This document shows, in pieces, positions 23,072 to 31,005 of a stretch of DNA of 64,000 nt. The DNA lies in the NCBI GenBank assembly GCA_024742405.1, contig JANSYP010000001.1, positions 930,001-994,000 on the forward strand, read 5' to 3'. Each line of letters opens with the position of its first letter. Within the stretch, counting starts at the first letter, position 1. The position numbers and the translations under genes were made by a program. Source of the stretch: Paracoccaceae bacterium (lineage in GTDB: Bacteria > Pseudomonadota > Alphaproteobacteria > Rhodobacterales > Rhodobacteraceae). The notes under the pieces are model-generated. The model had not been told where the DNA came from, did no database searches, and saw nothing but the letters and a program-made list of their open reading frames with translations.

Positions 23072-23782
23072 ATGGCAACTGTCGACGCGATCCTGTTCGA
23101 CAAGGACGGGACGCTGTTTGATTTCCATGCGACCTGGGGGGGCTGGGCCAAGCGATTCCTGCTCGATATCTGCGCCGGAGACGAGCGCCGCGCCCGCGGA
23201 CTGGCGGCTGCCGCGCGCTTTGACTTCGACCGGGCACGATACCTGCCCGACAGCCCGCTCATCGCCTCCACACCCGGCCAGATCGCGGCATGCCTGATCC
23301 CGCATCTCCCTGAATTCACGTCGCAATTGCTGATCGAACGGATGAACACGCTGTCTGCGGAGGCCGAACAGGTCGAGGCGACTCCGCTCGGCCCGCTGCT
23401 CTTTGAATTGCGGGAGCGGGCGCTCAAGCTCGGCGTTGTGACCAATGATTCGCTGGGCGCCACCGAAGCGCATCTGCGCCGGTCCGGCGTTGTCGGTCTC
23501 TTTGACCGGATGCTGGGCTGCGACAGTGGCTTTCTGCCCAAGCCCGAGCCGGACATGCTGCTGGCGTTCTGCGAGTTCGTGGATGTTGAGCCCGCCAATG
23601 TCGCGATGGTGGGCGACAGCCCGGGCGATCTGATTGCCGCCAGGCGGGCGGGTATGGTGCCGGTGGCGGTTCTGACCGGACCGGTGGGGCGCGACACGCT
23701 CGAACCCATTGCCGACGTCGTGCTGCCCAGTATCGCTCAAATTCCGGCCTGGCTCGACGGCGCGCAGACAAAAGCCGCCTGA
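23072..23782 (+). CDS. HAD-superfamily phosphatase (phosphoglycolate phosphatase-like)
   Basis: A 236-residue HAD hydrolase, subfamily IA. All four motifs are visible: LFDKDGTLFDF (motif I with nucleophile and acid Asp), VVTNDS (motif II), a Lys in FLPKPEPDM (motif III) and VGDSPGDLIAARRAG (motif IV). The alpha-helical cap between motifs I and II suits small phosphomonoesters such as phosphoglycolate or sugar phosphates; the exact substrate cannot be assigned. GGGAGGG lies upstream of the ATG. The next gene, 92 bases downstream, encodes an H-NOX-family protein. Confidence 0.88.
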   Translation: MATVDAILFDKDGTLFDFHATWGGWAKRFLLDICAGDERRARGLAAAARFDFDRARYLPDSPLIASTPGQIAACLIPHLPEFTSQLLIERMNTLSAEAEQVEATPLGPLLFELRERALKLGVVTNDSLGATEAHLRRSGVVGLFDRMLGCDSGFLPKPEPDMLLAFCEFVDVEPANVAMVGDSPGDLIAARRAGMVPVAVLTGPVGRDTLEPIADVVLPSIAQIPAWLDGAQTKAA

Positions 23783-23874
23783 GCCGAGGGCCCCCGGAGC
23801 CGCAATTGCCGTTTGGCGGATTTTTAACCCTTGGGCCGATAGGGTTTGCGCAGGACCGAGCGCGAGTGGCTGCT

Positions 23875-24459
23875 ATGCATGGGCTGATCAACCGATCATT
23901 CGAAAGTTTTCTCAAGATCACCTACGGCACCTCGCTGTGGAATGATGTCGCCGACCGGGCCGGCGTTTCGCGGCAGGGCTTCGAGGCGCTGCAGATCTAT
24001 GATGATCAGGTGAGCGAAGCGGTTCTGCAGCAAGCGATGGCGGTGCTCGGGCGCCCGCGCGGCGCGCTGCTCGAGGATCTGGGGATCTATCTGGTCTCCC
24101 ATCCCACGACCGAATCCCTGCGCCGTCTGCTCCGCTTCGGCGGCGCAACATTCGCCGAATTTCTCCAGTCTTTGGATGAGTTGCCCGACCGCGCGCGGCT
24201 CGCGGTGCCCGAGCTGGATCTGCCGCATCTGGACCTGCGCGACAACGCGCCGGGATCCTTCATCCTGACCAGCCGCTGGCACTTTCCCGGTGCGGGTCAC
24301 GTGATGGTGGGGGCCTTGCGCACCATGGCCGACGATTACGGCGCGCTGGTCCTGCTCGATTACGTCGGATCGGACGGACAGACGGAAACGATTTCCATCG
24401 ACCTGCTCGAGCACGACTTTTCCAAAGGGCGCGATTTTCATCTCGCAGCGCAGGTGTAG
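23875..24459 (+). CDS. H-NOX (HNOB) family haem/NO sensor protein
   Basis: A 194-residue HNOB-domain protein spanning the whole domain: MHGLINRSFESFL at the start, RPRGALLEDLGIYLVSHP in the middle, and GHVMVGALRTMADDYGALVLLDYVG near the end. In canonical members a proximal His in an F-helix segment like NLHARVGLSFPQL binds haem. Aligning that to DELPDRARLAVPEL here puts Pro104 at the His position, and the YxSxR haem-carboxylate motif is also altered (LTSRW). So haem binding is uncertain. The stop is 5 bases before a diguanylate cyclase carrying the matching associated domain, so the pair should act as an NO- or redox-responsive c-di-GMP switch. Confidence 0.85.
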   Translation: MHGLINRSFESFLKITYGTSLWNDVADRAGVSRQGFEALQIYDDQVSEAVLQQAMAVLGRPRGALLEDLGIYLVSHPTTESLRRLLRFGGATFAEFLQSLDELPDRARLAVPELDLPHLDLRDNAPGSFILTSRWHFPGAGHVMVGALRTMADDYGALVLLDYVGSDGQTETISIDLLEHDFSKGRDFHLAAQV

Positions 24460-24464
24460 TCGCC

Positions 24465-25499
24465 ATGACGGGCTTTTCACTTCCGAACGCGGCGCTTGAT
24501 TGCCTGATGCCGATGCATGTCCGGGTCTCGCCGACGGGCCATATCCTCCATGCCGGACCGACGCTGCGCAAGCTGCGTCCGGCCGAATCCTTCACCGGTG
24601 CACGGTTGCTGGAGCTGTTTCAGCTCCGCAATCCGCGCTCGGTGCAGTCGATGTCCGAACTGCGGGCCTGTGCCGGGCGTCGGATCAAGCTTCAGTTCCG
24701 CATGCCGCCCAAGACGGGTTTCAAGGGCGCGCTGGTGCTGGGCGAAGACGGCGGATCGCTTCTGTTGAACCTGTCCTTCGGCATTTCGCTGGTCGATGCC
24801 ATCCGAGAGCATGATCTGCATGCGGCCGACTTTGCCGCGACCGACATGTCGGTGGAGCTGCTCTATCTGATCGAGGCGAAATCGGCGGCGATGGACGAAT
24901 CGCGCAAGCTAAACCGCCATCTCCAGGCCGCAAAGGTCGCGGCCGAAGAGCAGGCTTTTACCGACACGCTGACGGGGCTAAAGAACCGCCGCGCCATGGC
25001 CCATATTCTGGATCGCTATCTCGCCCAAGGCCGGTCTTTTGGTCTGATGCAGCTTGATCTGGACTTCTTCAAGGACGTCAATGACCGGCTTGGGCATGCC
25101 GCCGGAGACCATGTCCTCCAGAAGGCGGCGGAGATCATGGTGGCCCACACGCGCACCGACACGACGCTCGTGCGTGCCGGTGGGGACGAGTTCGTGCTGA
25201 TCTTTCCAGATGTGACCGGAGCGGAAACCCTGCTGGCGATCGCCGAACGTCTGATCGCCACCCTGGAGGAGCCCATCCCCTTCGGTGCCGCGACCTGCAA
25301 GATTTCCGGCAGCATCGGGGTTTCGACCGTACCGGAGAACTGTGGGGCGGACGCGTCTGAACTGCTCGATCAGGTCGACCAGGCGCTCTATGCTTCCAAA
25401 CGCGCCGGACGCGGATGCGCCACGTTTTACACCGATGCCTTGCCTCTGTCCGCGTTGCCCCCGGCCGGTCACGACCCCGCACCCAGCCCGGGCTGTTGA
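24465..25499 (+). CDS. Diguanylate cyclase with HNOB-associated (HNOBA) N-terminal domain
   Basis: A 344-residue protein. Residues 5-165 match the haem-NO-binding-associated sensor domain: CLMPMHVRVSPTGHILHAGPTL, GARLLELFQLRNPRSV and LNLSFGISLVDAIREHDL, ending in a signalling helix (ESRKLNRHLQAAKVAAEEQAF). Residues 166-325 form a GGDEF domain with DTLTGLKNRR, LDLDFFKDVNDRLGHAAGD and an intact GGDEF (239-243). The RxxD inhibitory site is not at its normal position, so product inhibition may be weak. It begins 5 bases after the H-NOX gene, whose product is its likely regulator. It ends in a Pro-rich tail. Its stop is 15 bases from the convergent kinase gene. Confidence 0.9.
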   Translation: MTGFSLPNAALDCLMPMHVRVSPTGHILHAGPTLRKLRPAESFTGARLLELFQLRNPRSVQSMSELRACAGRRIKLQFRMPPKTGFKGALVLGEDGGSLLLNLSFGISLVDAIREHDLHAADFAATDMSVELLYLIEAKSAAMDESRKLNRHLQAAKVAAEEQAFTDTLTGLKNRRAMAHILDRYLAQGRSFGLMQLDLDFFKDVNDRLGHAAGDHVLQKAAEIMVAHTRTDTTLVRAGGDEFVLIFPDVTGAETLLAIAERLIATLEEPIPFGAATCKISGSIGVSTVPENCGADASELLDQVDQALYASKRAGRGCATFYTDALPLSALPPAGHDPAPSPGC

Positions 25500-25514
25500 C
25501 CCGGGTGTTCTGCC

Positions 25515-26348
25515 TCAGACTCCGAGGCCGGTCAGACGTCGCTCCACGCTGCCCAAGTAGCGATCTCCAAACAAGCGCAGATGCACAAGCGCAGGCCAGA
25601 GTTGGTAAACCGCACAGATCTGGGGCCAGTCCGGACCTGCCGTGCCCGTTGCTTCGAGAAAGGCCGGTGGCGGGCGCGCGAAGAAGGACAGCATGGCCAA
25701 ATCGACCCGCCGGTCGCCGTAATAGCAGGCCGGGTCGATCAGAACGGCGCGGTCCGACTGGGGCAAAAGTACATTGCCGCTCCAAAGATCCCCATGCAGC
25801 AGAGAAGGCGGCGGCGACGCTGGCACCAGGTCGGGCAGACGGTCGGCGAGACCGTCCAGGCGGTGGCGCAAGGGCGGTGGCAGTCCTGCCGCCGGGCCGA
25901 TGAGGCGGTGCTGGGCCCAAAACTCCGGCCACCTGTCCGTTGGCGTGTTGACGATCTCCACCGCACCGAAGGCGTGATCCTCGTCCCAGCCGTAATGCTC
26001 GCCAGTTGCGGCGTGAAGCGGCCGGAGCGCGCATGCCAACGCGGCCCATCCCGCCCCATCTTCGCTCGACAGGGTCCTGGCGGCGCCGAAATCTTCCAGC
26101 AGCAAGACGTCGTCCGAATGAGCAAGCACTCGTGGCACCGGGGCGCCGGTCCGTGCCATGCGCGTCAGCATGCGCGCTTCCCGCGCCATGCCCGCCATGC
26201 GTTTGGCCACAACAGTTCTGCCATCATCGAGCGTGATGCGGCTCACCGATGACAGACTGCCGCCCTGCAGCGCTTCGGTCCGCAGGACGTGGTGGCCGGT
26301 GAGCGCGGCAACTCTGTTCGACAGGTCCACCGGCAGGCTAGGCGGCAC
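25515..26348 (-). CDS. Fructosamine kinase-family protein
   Basis: A 277-residue fructosamine/ketosamine 3-kinase-like protein of the aminoglycoside phosphotransferase fold. Motifs are LLLEDFG, FWAQHRLIGPA, the catalytic loop LLHGDLWSGNVLL (Asp base) and the metal-binding VLIDPACYYGDRRVDLAM. The family phosphorylates glycated amines so that they decompose, a protein-repair step. A conserved tail YQLWPALVHLRLFGDRYLGSV is present. Its first 11 bases overlap the end of the upstream DsbA-like gene, so the two are co-transcribed with the aldehyde dehydrogenase genes further upstream. Confidence 0.9.
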   Translation of the reverse strand: MPPSLPVDLSNRVAALTGHHVLRTEALQGGSLSSVSRITLDDGRTVVAKRMAGMAREARMLTRMARTGAPVPRVLAHSDDVLLLEDFGAARTLSSEDGAGWAALACALRPLHAATGEHYGWDEDHAFGAVEIVNTPTDRWPEFWAQHRLIGPAAGLPPPLRHRLDGLADRLPDLVPASPPPSLLHGDLWSGNVLLPQSDRAVLIDPACYYGDRRVDLAMLSFFARPPPAFLEATGTAGPDWPQICAVYQLWPALVHLRLFGDRYLGSVERRLTGLGV

Positions 26349-27078
26349 GGGCCGGCATGCAGGGGGCAGGGCGATAGCGTGCGAGCAGACGGTCGAATTG
26401 CGCCTGCTCGATCCGGCCGATCACGACGACATCGCCGATCACCAGTGCCGGCGTTCCCGGAATGCCCAGGGCAGCGGCCGCGCCGAGGCTTTGGGAAATC
26501 CTCGCGTCGACCTCGGGGCGTTCCAGATTGGCTAGCAACCGGCCCGCATCGAGATCGAGCCCCTCGGCGATCTCGCGCAGATAGGCAGGGTTGGGCGACA
26601 CCCGGCTGCGGTGCAGACGGGCGCGCATCTGCGCCTCGGAGCCCATCAGGCCGGCAGCCCCGATGGCGCGCGCCGCAGCGACCGAGCTGGGTCCCAGAAG
26701 CGGCAGATCATGCACGGTGATCTCCGCCTCGCTGGGGGGCACGTCCTTCAGCCAGCGGTCGAGGATCCGGCATTGCGGGCAGTTTGCGTCGGTGAAATAG
26801 GCGACCTGGGGCCGGTCGGAATAGATGCCGCCGCCAAACAGCGCGGCGCACAGATCGGCGGGCGCCGCGGCCACGGGATCGTCCGATTGCGTGCTGTCGA
26901 GCCCGATCAGGGGATCCATCCGCAGCGATACAGCATCGGTTTTGAGGATGCGGAACCCCGGTGCGCTGTCATGAACGGCGACCTCTGTCCCCCGGCCGGA
27001 GAGCAGCCGGGGCACGGCCAGCATCGCCGCGCCGAGCAAGGCAAAGGCCAGAAGTCCCCGTCTTTTGCTGTTGAGCAT
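26338..27078 (-). CDS. DsbA-family thioredoxin-like protein
   Basis: A 246-residue protein with an N-terminal signal anchor (LLAFALLGAAMLAVPRLLSG) and a thioredoxin-fold domain of the DsbA type. The active-site pair is CPQC (100-103) in TDANCPQCR, and the cis-Pro loop is GIPGTPALVIGD. An unusual spacer of about 70 residues, including DLCAALFGGG, separates the anchor from the active site. It probably acts as a periplasmic thiol oxidoreductase. The ATG at MLNSKRRG is preferred over a TTG three codons upstream. It overlaps the stops or starts of both neighbours closely, within a deoC-ALDH-DsbA-kinase run. Confidence 0.85.
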   Translation of the reverse strand: MLNSKRRGLLAFALLGAAMLAVPRLLSGRGTEVAVHDSAPGFRILKTDAVSLRMDPLIGLDSTQSDDPVAAAPADLCAALFGGGIYSDRPQVAYFTDANCPQCRILDRWLKDVPPSEAEITVHDLPLLGPSSVAAARAIGAAGLMGSEAQMRARLHRSRVSPNPAYLREIAEGLDLDAGRLLANLERPEVDARISQSLGAAAALGIPGTPALVIGDVVVIGRIEQAQFDRLLARYRPAPCMPARAA

Positions 27079-27083
27079 GGGTC

Positions 27084-29447
27084 TCAAGCGCCCTCGCCGT
27101 AGGGTACCCAGACAGTCTTGATCTCCGTCGCCGCATCGAGCAGCGCATGCTGGGCCGGTGCCGTGCCGGCGCCCTGCATCACCGCGTCGGGTGCCGCAAC
27201 CCAGCAGCGTTTCAGCGAGCCTGCGGACCGGGTTTCAAGTTCGGCGGCCAGGCCGTCGTCGCCGAAAGACCAGAGCGCGTCCACATCCATATGCTCAGCG
27301 AGCACGGGGCCGAGTGTTTCCGCCGATCCGGTCACGATATTGACCACCCCGCCCGGCAGGTCGGAGGTGTCGAGGACCTGATAGAGGTCCGTGGCGGCCA
27401 GCGGGTGGCGCTCGGACGGGACGAGTACACAGGTATTGCCCATTGCGGCCGCGGCGGCGAGTGCGGTGACGGGGCCCAGCAGCGGCGCGGCCTCTGGACA
27501 GAGTACCCCGATCACACCGACCGGTTCGCGCAGGGCCAGTGCGAGACCCCGCAGCGGCACCGGCTTGACCGCGCCGTCGCGCTTGTCGGCCCAGGCCGCA
27601 AAGGTGAAGAGCGCGTCGCAGGCGGCCTCGACCTCTGCGGCGGCGGTCTCTGCGTCGCCGCTCATCGCGGTGAGGCGCGCTGTGAATTCGGCGGCGCGGG
27701 CCGAGAGGTTCTCGGCGATGAAATAGAGGATCTGCGCGCGCAAATGAGCCGTCGCGTCCACCCAGCCCGGCTGAGCCTTGCGGGCGGCCTCGACCGCGTT
27801 GCGGATATCCTTGCGGTTGCCAACTCCGGCATCGCCGAGCGACGTGCCATCCGCGCCGACCACCGGCGTGCTATAGCCGCCATCGGGCCGGGCCTGCTTG
27901 CCGCCGATATAGAGCTTTGCCGTCCGGTCGATCGCGGCAGTGGGGGCGGGGACGGCTGCGGTGGCCTCGGCAGGCTGAGATGCGGATGGGATCTCGCGGG
28001 CGCGGGTATAGGCAGTCATGCCTTCCCAGCCGCCCTCGCGGCCGAAGCCGCTTTCGCGCACGCCGCCGAAGCCCGCGGCGGCATCGAAGAGGTTGGTCGC
28101 GTTCACCCAGACCACACCGGCGCGCACCTGCCGGGCGATGTCGAGCGCGAGGTTGAGGTTCTCGCTCCATACCGTGGCGGCGAGCCCGTAGCGGGTGTTG
28201 TTGGCGAGCGCGGCGGCTTCGGCGGGCGTGCGGAAGGTCGTGGACACCAGCACGGGGCCAAAGATCTCCTCCTGCATCAGCGGGTGGGCCGCGTCGAGTC
28301 CGTCGATCAGCATGGGCGGCAGGAAGCAGCCCGCCTCGGGCAGGTCGATGTCGGGGCTGTGCACAGCGTCGGGGGCGACCTGGGCCACCATGGCGCGCAC
28401 GCGGTCTCGCTGCTCCGGGCTGACCATCGCGCCGATATCTGTGCATTTGTCGAGCGGGTCGCCGACCCGGAGCCGGGCCATGCGCGCGCGCAGCCGGGCG
28501 GAGAAATCCTCCGCGATGCATTCCTGCACGATCAGCCGCGATCCGGCGCAGCAGACCTCGCCCTGGTTGAACCAGATCGCGTCCACGAGACCCTCGACCG
28601 CGCTGTCGAGATCCGCGTCGGCGCAGACGATGTAAGGCGACTTGCCGCCCAGCTCGAGCGTCAGGGCCTTGCCCTGGCCGGCCGTCGCGGTGCGGATGGC
28701 GCGGCCAACCTCGGTCGAGCCGGTGAAGGCAACCTTGTCGACATCCGGGTGCGCAACAAGCGCCGCGCCGACATCGCCCGCACCGGTCACGAGGTTCAGA
28801 ACGCCTGGCGGCAGGCCGGCCTTATGCGCCAGCTCGGCAAAGAGGAGCGCGGTGAGGCTGGTCTGCTCGGCCGGTTTCAAGACCACCGTGTTGCCCGCGG
28901 CGAGGGCCGGCGCGACCTTCCACGACAGCATCAGGAGCGGGAAATTCCAGGGGATGACTTGGGCGCAGACGCCATGGGCCCGGCGGTCCGGCATCTCGCT
29001 GCCGATCAGCTGCGCCATCCCGGCATGGTAGTAGAAATGCCGCGCGACCAGGGGGATATCGATATCGCGGCTCTCGCGGATCGGCTTGCCGCCGTCGAGG
29101 GTCTCCAGCACCGCAAAGAGCCGTGCGTGGCGTTGCACCATGCGGGCGAGCGCATAGAGCACGCGCGCCCGGGCCGGGCCGCCGCCGTTTTCCCAGTCCG
29201 GCTGGGCGGCGCGGGCCGCGGCGATGGCCGCGTCGATACCGGCTTTGGTCGTAACGGTGATCTCGGCGAGGGGTTCGCCGGTGGCGGGGTTCGTGCTGGG
29301 GAAGCGCTCGTCCGCGCTCGCCTGCATCGCGCCACCGATGACGGGACCGAAGCGACGGTCATGGGTGTCGAGCCAGGCCAGCGCCTCGGCCGGGCTTTCG
29401 GGGGCGGGCGCGTAATCCATGCTGTCGAAATACTCTTTGATACCCAT
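27084..29447 (-). CDS. ALDH16-type double-domain aldehyde dehydrogenase
   Basis: A 787-residue protein with two tandem ALDH modules. The N-terminal one (about 40-475) is complete: VIPWNFPLLMLSWKVAPAL, FTGSTEVGR, Glu265 in LTLELGGKSP, catalytic Cys299 in NQGEVCCAGSR, and EEIFGPVL. A low-complexity Ala/Pro linker follows, then a second, partial module (about 515-787) with an NAD-domain-like region (PVGVIGVLCPEAAPLLGPVTALAAAAAMGNTCVLVPSERHP) but no catalytic Cys segment. This is the ALDH16 arrangement. The start lies 4 bases after the deoC stop. DeoC yields acetaldehyde, so this enzyme may oxidise acetaldehyde from deoxyribose breakdown. Confidence 0.9.
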   Translation of the reverse strand: MGIKEYFDSMDYAPAPESPAEALAWLDTHDRRFGPVIGGAMQASADERFPSTNPATGEPLAEITVTTKAGIDAAIAAARAAQPDWENGGGPARARVLYALARMVQRHARLFAVLETLDGGKPIRESRDIDIPLVARHFYYHAGMAQLIGSEMPDRRAHGVCAQVIPWNFPLLMLSWKVAPALAAGNTVVLKPAEQTSLTALLFAELAHKAGLPPGVLNLVTGAGDVGAALVAHPDVDKVAFTGSTEVGRAIRTATAGQGKALTLELGGKSPYIVCADADLDSAVEGLVDAIWFNQGEVCCAGSRLIVQECIAEDFSARLRARMARLRVGDPLDKCTDIGAMVSPEQRDRVRAMVAQVAPDAVHSPDIDLPEAGCFLPPMLIDGLDAAHPLMQEEIFGPVLVSTTFRTPAEAAALANNTRYGLAATVWSENLNLALDIARQVRAGVVWVNATNLFDAAAGFGGVRESGFGREGGWEGMTAYTRAREIPSASQPAEATAAVPAPTAAIDRTAKLYIGGKQARPDGGYSTPVVGADGTSLGDAGVGNRKDIRNAVEAARKAQPGWVDATAHLRAQILYFIAENLSARAAEFTARLTAMSGDAETAAAEVEAACDALFTFAAWADKRDGAVKPVPLRGLALALREPVGVIGVLCPEAAPLLGPVTALAAAAAMGNTCVLVPSERHPLAATDLYQVLDTSDLPGGVVNIVTGSAETLGPVLAEHMDVDALWSFGDDGLAAELETRSAGSLKRCWVAAPDAVMQGAGTAPAQHALLDAATEIKTVWVPYGEGA

Positions 29448-29451
29448 CTGT

Positions 29452-30432
29452 TCAGCCCATCGGGTGGCGGTGCGCGGCGGAATAGGCGCCGGCGGCGTGA
29501 TGTTCGAGCTGGCGTTCGATATCGCCCAGAAGCGAGGAGGCGCCGAAGCGGAAGAGATCGGGACTGAGCCAGTGCTGCCCCAGTTCCTCCTTGATCAGCG
29601 ACAGATAGACCAGCGAGTCCTTGGCCTTGGAGATGCCTCCCGCGGGTTTGTAGCCGACGCGGTATCCGGTCAGGCGGTGATGGTCGCGGATCGCGCGGAG
29701 CATCACGAGGCTGACCGGAAGCGTCGCGTTGACGCTTTCCTTGCCGGTTGACGTCTTGATGAAATCGGCGCCTGCCATCATCGCGACATGGGAGGCCTGG
29801 GCCACGGCGCGAAGGCTGCCGAGCTCGCCCGTCGCGAGGATTGCCTTCATGTGCGCCGGTCCGCAGGCCTCGCGGAACTGGCAAAGCTCGTCGTGGAGCC
29901 GTTCCCAGTCGCCGGTCAGCACGTGGCGGCGGGAGATGACGATGTCGATCTCGGCGGCGCCTGCGGCGACGCTCTCGTGGATCTCGGCGATGCGCAAGGG
30001 CAGCGGCGAGAGGCCGGCGGGAAAACCGGTGGAGACGGCGGCGACGGGGATGCCGCTGCCTTCCAGTGCAGCGACGGCCACAGGCACCATCTCGTGATAG
30101 ACGCAGACGGCGCCAGTGGTGATCGGCACATCGCCCATGCCGAGGGCGGCGAGGATGTCGGCGCGCACGGGGCGGCGCGCCTTGGCGCAGAGTCTGCGCA
30201 CCCGGCCGGGTGTGTCGTCGCCCGCGAGCGTCGTGAGGTCGATCATCGTGATTGCGCGCATCAGCCACGCCGCCTGGGCCGCGCCCTTGACGCTGCGACG
30301 GCCGGGCAGGGTGGCGGCGCGCCGCTCGATCGCGGACGTGTTGGCTTGAAGGCCCGAGATCCTATCGGGATCGAAAGCCGCGATGGGATTTCGCGATGCT
30401 TCTTCGGCGGAGATGCGACTGTCCTGCTTCAT
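29452..30432 (-). CDS. deoC: Deoxyribose-phosphate aldolase
   Basis: A 326-residue class I aldolase that splits 2-deoxyribose 5-phosphate into glyceraldehyde 3-phosphate and acetaldehyde. The Schiff-base lysine is in DFIKTSTGKES, a second conserved lysine is in YRVGYKPAGGI, and MIDLTTLAGDDT opens the barrel. It is longer than the 220-260-residue enterobacterial type because of an N-terminal extension of about 65 residues, as in the eukaryote-like DeoC subgroup. It is followed after 4 bases by the ALDH16-type dehydrogenase, consistent with acetaldehyde removal, although genes for deoxynucleoside phosphorolysis are not present in the window. Confidence 0.93.
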   Translation of the reverse strand: MKQDSRISAEEASRNPIAAFDPDRISGLQANTSAIERRAATLPGRRSVKGAAQAAWLMRAITMIDLTTLAGDDTPGRVRRLCAKARRPVRADILAALGMGDVPITTGAVCVYHEMVPVAVAALEGSGIPVAAVSTGFPAGLSPLPLRIAEIHESVAAGAAEIDIVISRRHVLTGDWERLHDELCQFREACGPAHMKAILATGELGSLRAVAQASHVAMMAGADFIKTSTGKESVNATLPVSLVMLRAIRDHHRLTGYRVGYKPAGGISKAKDSLVYLSLIKEELGQHWLSPDLFRFGASSLLGDIERQLEHHAAGAYSAAHRHPMG

Positions 30433-30513
30433 GGGGCTTGTTTCACGGGTTTGGCGCCTGCCGGGGCTTGGGGGTGCTCAAACGGTCGCATGGGCGCCCG
30501 CGCGGTACAAGCG

Positions 30514-30960
30514 TCACAGGCGCGAAAGCACAAGTCCGGCAATAACGAAGGCGACCGCCATAAGACGCGTCCAGGTGATTTCGCGCACCGTCAGCCCGAA
30601 GGCGCCGACGGCGTCGAGGACCAGAGCCGCGCCCATCTGGCCGAGGATCAGTGCGACGACGAGGGTGACCACACCGATCTGCGTCACGCTCCAGGCTGCC
30701 GCGGCGACATAGATCGCGCCGAGTGCCCCGCCGGTCCAGGCCCACCAGGGCAGGCCGGCGAAAGCCTGTGGCGAGGGCACTCCGTCGCGCGCGAGCGAGA
30801 GGCCCGCCAGGACCAGAAACCCGACCCCGAAGGACGTTGCGGCGGCGAGGATCGGGCTGCCCGCCGCTTGGGCGAGACGGGCGTTTATCGGGGCCTGCAC
30901 GGCGATTGCGGCACCGCCGATGGCGATCAGAACGAGGGCGACAATGACAGTCGGGGACAT
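30514..30960 (-). CDS. DMT-superfamily membrane protein (DUF606/EamA-like)
   Basis: A 148-residue integral membrane protein with about five helices, for example VIVALVLIAIGGAAIAVQAPINARLA, LAAATSFGVGFLVLAGLSL, GGALGAIYVAAAAWSV, IGVVTLVVALILGQMGAALVLDAVG and LMAVAFVIAGLVLSRL. AVQAPINARL and LILGQMGAALVLDAVGAFGL are typical of the half-size DUF606 drug/metabolite transporters, which work as dimers. The substrate is unknown. The start MSPTVIV is the first residue of helix 1. It lies 45 bases downstream of gcdH on the same strand. Confidence 0.85.
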   Translation of the reverse strand: MSPTVIVALVLIAIGGAAIAVQAPINARLAQAAGSPILAAATSFGVGFLVLAGLSLARDGVPSPQAFAGLPWWAWTGGALGAIYVAAAAWSVTQIGVVTLVVALILGQMGAALVLDAVGAFGLTVREITWTRLMAVAFVIAGLVLSRL

Positions 30961-31005
30961 GGGCTGCGCCCTTTTCGAAAGCAATTGGCGGGAAAGGTGC
31001 GGCTG

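Noticed and set aside
27147-29567. 806-codon open frame antisense to the aldehyde dehydrogenase gene
   Set aside because: GC-rich codon bias keeps the antisense frame open. Its translation has skewed Arg/Gly/Ala composition and no domain, while the opposite strand encodes a clear enzyme.
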